Shown one piece after another: positions 1 through 4,676 of a DNA stretch of 5,437 bases. The notes below the pieces were generated by a model that saw only the letters and a program-made list of their open reading frames with translations, did no database searches and had not been told where the DNA came from. This DNA is from Thermoleophilaceae bacterium (lineage in GTDB: Bacteria; Actinomycetota; Thermoleophilia; Solirubrobacterales; Thermoleophilaceae). The stretch lies in NCBI GenBank assembly GCA_013812065.1, contig JACCUC010000325.1:1-5437 (forward strand), written 5' to 3'. A program made the position numbers and the translations under genes. The number at the start of each line of letters is the position of its first letter. Within the stretch, counting starts at the first letter, position 1.

Positions 1-584
1 CGGTCCGAACGGCGGGCGCGGCCTTGGGAGGGCGCCGGCCCGCGCTTCCGGTCGCGGGGCACCGCGCACCCCGCCGGCGTAGCGCTCGGTGAAGCATCAC
101 CGGTTCGGGCGCAGCGACTCTTCGGGCCTCGCCGCGAGAGTGTGCCGCCCCGTAGGCGCGGCGACACCCGCGAGCCGTCGCCCGTGTCGTCCGAGAAAAG
201 GCCCACCTCCTCGAGCGCGACGCGGAGCGGCGCCGAAAGGCCGCCACTCGCGAAGACCACGCCGGTCAGAGCGAGTGCCGTGGCCACCACGAGCGCAGCG
301 AGCTTGAGGGGCCTCGGCCGGATGCGCGGAACCCGGGGCGCCAGGGTCTCGCCCGCCGTGGGTCGTCCGTTCGCGCCCGGTCGCGGGTCGGCGTCGCCGA
401 GCCCCACGACGACCTCCGAGATCGCCGCGAGGTGTCGCCGCTCGACGGCGGCGGCGGGCGGCTTGGAGGCGGTACGCACGAGCGCCTGTACCACCGCCAG
501 GCGGGGATCGGCCTCGACGTCTCTACCCGCACCGGCTTGCAGCCTGTCGAGCAGGGCGTCGTCGTTCGAGTGGGCGCGCTTCAT
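1..584 (-). CDS. Single-pass membrane protein, possible anti-sigma regulator (3' end cut by window edge)
   Basis: An open frame starts at ATG 584 and stays open to the left window edge, giving about 194 visible codons without a stop. GGAGAGGA lies just upstream (587-594). The N-terminal 90 residues are predicted cytoplasmic: they begin MKRAHSNDDALLDRLQAG and are rich in Ala, Arg and Glu. After an Arg/Pro-rich stretch (RIRPRPLK) comes one hydrophobic helix, about residues 92-113, ending VVFASGG. An amphipathic piece (LSAPLRVALEEVGLF) follows, then a low-complexity Ser/Arg/Gly/Pro-rich tail containing two cysteines. The gene begins 24 bp after the sigma factor stop, so the two are probably co-transcribed. 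Position, topology and the short post-membrane helix resemble membrane regulators paired with ECF sigma factors in actinobacteria. There is no HxxxCxxC zinc anti-sigma motif, so this role is inference. The tail's frame is less certain because third-position GC dips around residues 145-165. Confidence 0.6.
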   Translation of the reverse strand, partial: MKRAHSNDDALLDRLQAGAGRDVEADPRLAVVQALVRTASKPPAAAVERRHLAAISEVVVGLGDADPRPGANGRPTAGETLAPRVPRIRPRPLKLAALVVATALALTGVVFASGGLSAPLRVALEEVGLFSDDTGDGSRVSPRLRGGTLSRRGPKSRCARTGDASPSATPAGCAVPRDRKRGPAPSQGRARRSD

Positions 585-608
585 CGTCCTCTCCGGGTGG
601 CGCCGCGG

Positions 609-1274
609 TCAGTCACTCGACAGCTCCAGCTCGAGCGCGGCGAGGCCTCGTCGCTGCAATGCCTTGACGGCACCTCGCCGCTTCCCGACGACGCGTGCGA
701 CCTCCTCGACCGTCAGATCGCCGACGATCCTCAGCAGGAGCACGCTCTGCTGGTCCGGCGATAGGCGGGCGACGAGCCCGCGGACGGTCGCCATGTCGAG
801 CTCGCGAAACGCGTCGTCCTCGACGTCCCCGGTCGGTCCGCGATCGTGGAGCACCTCGTCGGACACCGCGTCGACCGGCCGGCGCGCGCGATGGCGACTC
901 GCGTCGAGCAGGCGATGGTGGGCGATCGTCAGGAGCCACGCGCGAAACGCCCGCTCGTCGCCTTCGAACCGTCCGATATCGCGCACCGCCTGCAGGAAGA
1001 CCTCGCCCGCCACGTCCTCGGGCTCGACCGCTCCCCGCGCACGCAGGTACGCCAGCACACGCGGGGCGAGATCCCGGTAGAGCGATGCCCAAGCCCACTC
1101 GGAGCCCGAGCGAGCGGCGACCAGCACCGCACGGAAGGCCTCGCCCGACCGCTCCGCGCCAGGGCGGCCGGCGTCGCTTGGCTCGAGCGCGGCGGCGGCT
1201 CGCGAACGGGGTTGCGGCGGCCGGTCGGGCGCCACGGCGGCCAGGAGGTGAGCGGAGAGCACCGCTCTCATCAT
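609..1274 (-). CDS. ECF-type RNA polymerase sigma factor (sigma-70 family)
   Basis: This is a 221-residue protein if translation starts at ATG 1274. Region 2 spans about residues 62-134: WASLYRDLAPRVLAYLR, then EPEDVAGEVFLQAVRDI (core-polymerase-binding helix) and FRAWLLTIAHHRLLDASRHR (the -10 recognition helix). Region 4 spans about 164-214: LSPDQQSVLLLRIVGDLTVEEVARVVGKRR followed by GAVKALQRRGLAAL, a helix-turn-helix that would read the -35 element. Region 3 is missing, which is the mark of ECF (group 4) factors. The product should redirect RNA polymerase to a small regulon, whose targets cannot be read here. The start is uncertain: ATG 1274 and ATG 1271 are adjacent with no clear Shine-Dalgarno, and residues 1-45 are non-conserved Ala/Arg/Pro-rich sequence, so a later GTG is possible. 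A GTG at 1367 is open in frame but lies inside a hairpin. A membrane protein gene follows after 24 bp, probably its regulator. Confidence 0.88.
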   Translation of the reverse strand: MMRAVLSAHLLAAVAPDRPPQPRSRAAAALEPSDAGRPGAERSGEAFRAVLVAARSGSEWAWASLYRDLAPRVLAYLRARGAVEPEDVAGEVFLQAVRDIGRFEGDERAFRAWLLTIAHHRLLDASRHRARRPVDAVSDEVLHDRGPTGDVEDDAFRELDMATVRGLVARLSPDQQSVLLLRIVGDLTVEEVARVVGKRRGAVKALQRRGLAALELELSSD

Positions 1275-1354
1275 CGGGCGTCGAGGCGCCGCGCTAAACC
1301 CGATCGCGTGGGACACGCCGACGGCTCGCTCAGGGGCTAACACGCGCGGCTGAA

Positions 1355-1379
1355 GGGATCCGCCCACCGGACGGATCCC
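1355..1379 (-). terminator. Hairpin with perfect 8-bp stem, possible terminator
   Basis: GGGATCCG (1355-1362) and CGGATCCC (1372-1379) are exact reverse complements around a 9-nt loop. Read on the minus strand the hairpin lies 43 bp after the stop of the small secreted protein gene and about 80 bp before the likely sigma factor start. It is followed only by TTC, not a T-run, so it would be an atypical intrinsic terminator of the kind often assumed in high-GC actinobacteria. It could instead be an operator for the sigma operon. Confidence 0.4.
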
Positions 1380-1399
1380 CTATGCAGTCGCGCAGTTGA

Positions 1400-1414
1400 G
1401 GCGCCACCGGCGCC
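1400..1414 (-). terminator. GC hairpin just after the secreted protein stop, possible terminator
   Basis: GGCGCC-GGT-GGCGCC (minus strand) forms a 6-bp stem with a 3-nt loop, 7 bp after the TGA at 1422-1424. There is no T-tract. GGCGCC is self-complementary and common in DNA this GC-rich, so chance is possible. Its position directly behind a stop codon, with a second hairpin 20 bp on, favours a role in ending or protecting the transcript. Confidence 0.35.
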
Positions 1415-1421
1415 CAAGGCT

Positions 1422-1787
1422 TCAGGACCGCGCAGCGCGCCTGGCCTTCGCCGCCGTTCGCACACAGTTGCGGAACGCCTCGGAGCCCGGGTCGGCCCCG
1501 TCGGGGTTGGCCTGGCAGAAGCGACCGGGCGCTGTACGCGAGCGCACGTTCGGGTTGCCGCCATCCTGGTCGCCGTTCTTCGCCTGTCCGCGGGCCTTGG
1601 CGGCGAGCCGGACGCATTCCCTGAACTCGGGCGATCCGGGCTTGAGCTCCGGTTTGGACTGCTTGCAGAAGTATCCCGGGGCGCCCTGCGCTCGGGCGTT
1701 GCGGCCATCCTCTACCGCGAACGCCGGAACCGCCCCCACGGCGGCCGTTGCGGCCAACGCAGCGATCGACATGCGAACCGTCTTCAA
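1422..1787 (-). CDS. Small secreted protein with two C-X16-C modules
   Basis: This is a 121-residue protein of unknown function, probably exported by Sec. I place the start at TTG 1787 because AAGGAGGAA lies directly before it with a 6-nt spacer from AGGAGG; the ATG at 1772 has no such site. Residues 1-24 form a signal peptide: basic K2 and R5, a hydrophobic core from about 6 to 20, and PAFA before a likely cleavage after A24. The mature part (about 97 residues) is basic and hydrophilic. It contains two related units, residues 36-69 and 86-119, of the form APGxFC...PGSxxFRxCVRxAAKARxxA. Cysteines are C41/C58 and C91/C108, each pair exactly 16 residues apart, so disulfides within each unit are plausible once exported. 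The linker (70-85) is Gly/Asn/Asp-rich. The gene stands alone between a 185-bp gap and two hairpins and probably has its own promoter. I recall similar single-module secreted actinobacterial proteins, but assign no function. Confidence 0.82.
   Translation of the reverse strand: MKTVRMSIAALAATAAVGAVPAFAVEDGRNARAQGAPGYFCKQSKPELKPGSPEFRECVRLAAKARGQAKNGDQDGGNPNVRSRTAPGRFCQANPDGADPGSEAFRNCVRTAAKARRAARS
1431..1532 (-). repeat. Second copy of the C-X16-C protein module
   Basis: This codes for residues 86-119 of the small secreted protein: APGRFC, then C-X16-C (C91, C108), PGSEAFRNCVRTAAKARRAA. It is the C-terminal partner of the unit at 1581-1682. The shared positions are APGxFC, PGS, FRxCVR and AAKAR, with a period of exactly 50 residues between equivalent cysteines. 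The duplication is visible in protein, while the DNA copies have diverged. Confidence 0.75.
1581..1682 (-). repeat. First copy of the C-X16-C protein module
   Basis: This codes for residues 36-69 of the small secreted protein: APGYFC, then C-X16-C (C41, C58), PGSPEFRECVRLAAKARGQA. It differs from the second unit mainly between the cysteines (KQSKPELK against QANPDGAD). Both copies have identical length with no insertion or deletion, which points to tandem duplication followed by selection on the framework residues. Confidence 0.75.
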
Positions 1788-1791
1788 GTTG

Positions 1792-1800
1792 TTCCTCCTT
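1792..1800 (-). promoter_or_regulatory. Strong ribosome binding site deciding a TTG start
   Basis: AAGGAGGAA on the minus strand is almost fully complementary to the anti-Shine-Dalgarno of 16S rRNA. AGGAGG (1794-1799) stands six bases before TTG 1787. It fixes the start of the secreted protein at that TTG, and not at the ATG five codons further in. It is the strongest ribosome binding site in the window, compatible with an abundant product. Confidence 0.8.
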
Positions 1801-1925
1801 CGACGTGGGCGAACCGGCACCCGGCTGTTGCGCTCGCCGCTTCCATGGCGACGGCACCTTGAGACGAGGCGGAAGGTCCGCACTCCCCACGGTAAGCGCC
1901 GCAGGGCGCCGAAGGGGTACGGCCT

Positions 1926-1944
1926 CCGCGCGAATTTCGCGCGG
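1926..1944. promoter_or_regulatory. Perfect 19-bp palindrome, operator or terminator hairpin
   Basis: CCGCGCGAAATTCGCGCGG (minus strand) consists of two exact 9-bp arms around one central base. It begins 28 bp after the methyltransferase stop and lies about 140 bp upstream of the secreted protein start. As RNA it would fold into a 7-bp GC stem with an AAATT loop and could terminate the arg operon, although no T-run follows. As DNA it has the symmetry of a dimeric repressor site (TetR- or GntR-like size), which could control the secreted protein gene. The sequence cannot separate these options. Confidence 0.45.
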
Positions 1945-1972
1945 CAACCGCCTCGAACGCGCGTTACGGCGC

Positions 1973-2614
1973 TCAGGCGCGCCGGGCGCGACCGAGCACG
2001 TGGGGCTTGATCGGCGCGAGCGCCGAGCACGGGGCAAAGGAGAAACGCCGGCAGGTCTCGATCTCGAAGCCGGCTCCCTCGATCGCCCGGGGGGTGTCCC
2101 GGTGGGTGTGACAGCCGCCCGCGATGCACGGCCAGACCACGTCAGCGGCGCGCTGGAAGCGCGCGAAAGTGGCGCCCTCCCCGCGGACGTGCTCGTAGAA
2201 GCGCAGCTCGCCGCCCGGGCGCACCACGCGCCGAAGCTCGGCGAGGGCGGCGAGCTGGCTCGGCACCGAGCAGAGGACGAGCGAGAACACGCCCGCGTCG
2301 ATCGAGCCGTCATCGAGCGGAAGGCGCTCGGCGAGCCCGTCGACCACACGGACCGTCACCCGCGCCCGCGACGCGGCCTCGCGGGCGCGGGCCCGCAGGT
2401 AGGCCTCGGGCTCGACGGCGATCACCTCCTCTATGTCAGCCGGGTAGTGCCTGAAATTGAGGCCATTTCCGGCGCCCACCTCGACTACCCGCCCCGCCAG
2501 TCCGGCGAGCAGCTCGCGGCGGTGCTCCCGCTGCCCAGCGTCCTCGGCCAGAGCGCTCACGCGGTGGTAGAGGCGAGCGAAGAGGGGGTTTCGGACCGCG
2601 TCGGAGGTGCTCAC
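1973..2614 (-). CDS. Class I SAM-dependent methyltransferase, METTL7/UbiE-like
   Basis: This 213-residue protein starts at GTG 2614, preceded by GGAGG with a 5-nt spacer (2620-2624). It has a Rossmann-type methyltransferase fold. Motif I is VVEVGAGNGLNF (residues 43-54), with acidic E68 ending strand 2 (VIAVEPE) to hold the SAM ribose. DGLAERLPLDDGSID (92-106) would contact the adenine. The strand 4 region FSLVLCSVPS (110-119) and RRVVRPGGELRFYEHV (128-143) are the usual post-motifs. The C-terminal signature AGGCHTHRDT (165-174), followed by IEGAGFEIE, is typical of the METTL7-like group, whose members methylate small thiols or lipids. The substrate cannot be read from the sequence. The gene begins 17 bp after argD, so it is probably the last gene of the arg operon, but no link to arginine synthesis is known to me. 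There is no signal peptide or membrane segment, so it should be cytosolic. Confidence 0.88.
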   Translation of the reverse strand: MSTSDAVRNPLFARLYHRVSALAEDAGQREHRRELLAGLAGRVVEVGAGNGLNFRHYPADIEEVIAVEPEAYLRARAREAASRARVTVRVVDGLAERLPLDDGSIDAGVFSLVLCSVPSQLAALAELRRVVRPGGELRFYEHVRGEGATFARFQRAADVVWPCIAGGCHTHRDTPRAIEGAGFEIETCRRFSFAPCSALAPIKPHVLGRARRA

Positions 2615-2631
2615 CTTGTCCTCCGTGCTCC

Positions 2632-3807
2632 TCACGGTCGCCCGAGTACCGCCCCGAGGCGCTCGAGCGCCTCGTCGATCTCCTCGGCCGTGACCGTGAG
2701 TGGAGGGAGCAGGCGCACCGAGTCGGGCCCGGTCGCGCTGAGGACGAGGCGGTGCTCGAGCAGGGCGCGGCGGACGAGCTCGGGCGCGTCGGCCGCGGCA
2801 AAGGCGAGCATCAGCCCCCGCCCCCGCACTGCGCTCAACCCGAGACCGCGCAGCCCGGCCGCGAGTCGCTCGCCCTTCGCCGCCACCTCGCCGAGGAAGC
2901 CCTCGTCGTCGACGACGTCCAGCACGGCGGAGGCCGCTGCGGCGACGAGCGGCCCGCCCGCAAAGGTCGAGCCGTGGTCGCCCGAACGGAAGACGTCGGC
3001 GAGCTCGGCGGTGGTCAGGCACGCGCCGATCGGCAGGCCCCCGCCGAGCCCCTTCGCCACGGTCATCACGTCGGGACGGATGCCGGCGCCCTCGTAGGCC
3101 CACAGCGTGCCGGTGCGCCCCATGCCGCACTGGATCTCGTCGAAGACGAGCAGAGCGCCCGTGCGGTCGCAGGCCTTGCGAGCGGTATGGAGGACCTCGA
3201 AGGAGATCGGGTGGATCCCCGACTCGCCCTGGATCGGCTCGACGAAGACCGCCGCGGTCTCCTCCCCCACCGCGCCGGCGAGCGCTCCCGGGTCGTCACG
3301 CGCCACGACGCGAAAGCCCGGCACGAGCGGCTCGAAGGGCTCCTGCTTGGCCAGGTGCGGAGTGGCCGACAGCGCGCCCAGCGTCCGTCCGTGGAAGGCG
3401 TGCTCGAGCACGACGATCTCCCCGCGCGGGCGGTGGCGTCGCGCGAGCTTGATCGCGCACTCGTTGGCTTCGGCGCCCGAGTTGCAGAAGAAGGCCTTGC
3501 CTCCGAGCGAGCGCTCGGTCAGTCGCTGCGCCAGCCGCACGCCCGGCTCGTTGTAGAAGAGGTTCGACACGTGGAGGAGCCGCGCCGCCTGATCCTGCAC
3601 GGCTTCGACAAGCGCAGGGTGGGAGTGGCCGATCTGGGACACCGAGACCCCGGCCAGGAAGTCGAGGTAGGCGTTGCCCTCCGGGTCGTGGAGCCACGCG
3701 CCTTCGCCGCGCACGAAGGCCACGGGCAGGCGCGCGTAGGTCGGCATGAGGTGGTCGCGCTCGAGGGCCTCGAGCTCGGCGATGCTGGCGGCCGCCCGCG
3801 TGCTCAC
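2632..3807 (-). CDS. argD: Acetylornithine aminotransferase
   Basis: This PLP-dependent class III aminotransferase converts N-acetylglutamate semialdehyde plus glutamate to N-acetylornithine plus 2-oxoglutarate in cytosolic arginine synthesis. It has 391 residues from GTG 3807, normal for the family. Visible landmarks are YLDFLAGVSVSQIGHSHP (47-64), the phosphate-binding NSGAEANECAIKLAR (109-123), and HAFHGRTLGALSAT (136-149). VEPIQGESG (189-197), LLVFDEIQCGMGRTG (D223 to the pyridine nitrogen) and VAKGLGGGLPIG (K252, the Schiff-base lysine) follow. I prefer GTG 3807 because it forms a GTGA overlap with the argB stop and has AAGG seven bases upstream. ATG 3813, two codons earlier, would leave only one base of spacing. 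The close relatives succinyl-ornithine and ornithine aminotransferases are less likely given argJ and argB beside it. Some ArgD enzymes also act as DapC in lysine synthesis. Confidence 0.96.
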   Translation of the reverse strand: MSTRAAASIAELEALERDHLMPTYARLPVAFVRGEGAWLHDPEGNAYLDFLAGVSVSQIGHSHPALVEAVQDQAARLLHVSNLFYNEPGVRLAQRLTERSLGGKAFFCNSGAEANECAIKLARRHRPRGEIVVLEHAFHGRTLGALSATPHLAKQEPFEPLVPGFRVVARDDPGALAGAVGEETAAVFVEPIQGESGIHPISFEVLHTARKACDRTGALLVFDEIQCGMGRTGTLWAYEGAGIRPDVMTVAKGLGGGLPIGACLTTAELADVFRSGDHGSTFAGGPLVAAAASAVLDVVDDEGFLGEVAAKGERLAAGLRGLGLSAVRGRGLMLAFAAADAPELVRRALLEHRLVLSATGPDSVRLLPPLTVTAEEIDEALERLGAVLGRP

Positions 3808-4676
3808 GGGCATACCTTGGTGCCGATGCCCTCGTCGGTGAAGAGCTCGAGCAGGAGCGAGTGGGCGACGCGGCCGTCGACGACATGGGCGCTCGACACG
3901 CCGCTGCGAACGGCGTGGCGGCAGGCCTCGAGCTTCGGCCGCATGCCACCCGAGACCCTCCCCAGCGCGATGTCGAGCTCCTCGGCGCTCGTCTCGGAGA
4001 TCAGGGTGGCGGCGTCGGGTGGGTCGGACAGCCAGCCCTCGACATCGGTCAGGAAGACGACCTTGTGGGCGCCGAGGGCCTCGGCCACCGCGCCCGCCGC
4101 GGTGTCGGCGTTGACGTTGTAGGAGAAGCCCTCCCCGTCGGCTCCGACCGAGGCGATCACCGGGATGTAGTCGGCGGCGACGTGGTTGAGGACGCCGACG
4201 TCGACGTGCTCGATCTCCCCCACGAAGCCGAGGTCGCGGTCGCCGACGATCGCCTTGCGCACCCGAAACAGGGCGCCGTCGTCGCCACAGAGCCCGACTG
4301 CCGCCTGCCCGTGGCGGCTGATCCGCAGGACGATGTCCTTGTTCTGCTTGCCGACGAGGACCATCTTCGCCACCTCGACGGTCTCCTCGTCGGACACGCG
4401 CAGTCCCTCGACGAACTCCACCTTCATCCCGAGGCGCTCCATGTAGCGGGTGATGTCGGGGCCGCCGCCGTGGACGACGACCGGATTCATGCCGACGTAC
4501 TTGAGCAGGACGACGTCGCGGGCGAACTCCTCGCGCAGGCCGGGGTCGGTCATCGCGGCCCCGCCGTACTTGATGACGATCGTGCGCCCGTGGAAGTCGC
4601 GGATGTAGGGCAGCGCCTCGAGCAGGGTCGCGACCTCGCGCGGGCGCAGCTCCTCGGCGCGGAGCTCGGCGCTCAC
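3804..4676 (-). CDS. argB: Acetylglutamate kinase, arginine-sensitive type
   Basis: This amino-acid kinase family enzyme phosphorylates N-acetylglutamate with ATP, the second step of arginine synthesis. It has 290 residues from GTG 4676, which overlaps the argJ stop as GTGA and has GGAG eight bases upstream (4685-4688). Visible motifs are TIVIKYGGAAM (32-42; K36 contacts the phosphoryl groups), VVVHGGGPDI (66-75), and EGLRVSDEETVE (90-101; R93 contacts acetylglutamate). FSYNVNADTAAG (184-195) lies at the active site, followed by VVFLTDVEGW (206-215) and SGGMRPKLEA (242-251; K248 contacts ATP). About 30 residues precede the first strand, and the C-terminus carries HSLLLELFTDEGIGTKV (272-288). 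That N-terminal helix plus this tail is the pattern of hexameric, arginine-feedback-inhibited kinases (Thermotoga, Pseudomonas), as opposed to the shorter E. coli form, so this is probably the pathway's control point. Confidence 0.97.
   Translation of the reverse strand: MSAELRAEELRPREVATLLEALPYIRDFHGRTIVIKYGGAAMTDPGLREEFARDVVLLKYVGMNPVVVHGGGPDITRYMERLGMKVEFVEGLRVSDEETVEVAKMVLVGKQNKDIVLRISRHGQAAVGLCGDDGALFRVRKAIVGDRDLGFVGEIEHVDVGVLNHVAADYIPVIASVGADGEGFSYNVNADTAAGAVAEALGAHKVVFLTDVEGWLSDPPDAATLISETSAEELDIALGRVSGGMRPKLEACRHAVRSGVSSAHVVDGRVAHSLLLELFTDEGIGTKVCP

Larger units (their letters stand above)
1275..1421. other. Intergenic gap between secreted protein and sigma factor genes
   Basis: This 147-bp gap holds the two hairpins listed separately (1355-1379 and 1400-1414). 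About 80 bp remain in front of the sigma gene, where its promoter would lie if it is transcribed separately. I could not identify convincing -35/-10 elements there; GTTTAGC near 1287-1293 is the only AT-leaning stretch. The frame of the sigma gene stays open through most of this gap back to GTG 1367, so part of it could be coding. Confidence 0.5.
1788..1972. other. Intergenic gap between methyltransferase and secreted protein genes
   Basis: This 185-bp gap has no supportable gene. On the minus strand it holds, in order, a perfect 19-bp palindrome (1926-1944), a smaller hairpin GCGCC-CTGC-GGCGC (1896-1909), and the ribosome binding site of the secreted protein gene (1792-1800). The promoter of that gene should lie between about 1800 and 1925. 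I could not pick -35/-10 elements with confidence. Confidence 0.6.

Noticed and set aside
1..160. Frameshift near the end of the membrane protein gene
   Set aside because: Third-position GC dips and a neighbouring frame also looks readable, but the original frame stays open to the edge and its codon use recovers, so there is no firm sign of a shift.
266..532. An 88-codon minus-strand frame in the region after the sigma factor
   Set aside because: It is Arg/Ser/Pro-rich without features, while the frame starting at ATG 584 has a ribosome binding site, a clear membrane helix and high third-position GC.
1275..1345. Promoter for the sigma gene around GTTTAGC
   Set aside because: The -10-like match is weak and no -35 element stands at a suitable distance.
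1275..1367. Sigma factor starting at GTG 1367 instead of ATG 1274
   Set aside because: An AGGGGG lies upstream at a loose spacing, so it is possible. However, the start would sit inside the 8-bp-stem hairpin, and the extra 31 residues show no conserved sigma sequence. I kept ATG 1274 as the working start.
142..4122. Several long plus-strand open frames, including ones over 300 codons
   Set aside because: They lie opposite clearly recognised minus-strand genes, are Arg/Ala/Ser/Pro-rich with no motif, and are expected by chance because stop codons are rare in DNA this GC-rich.
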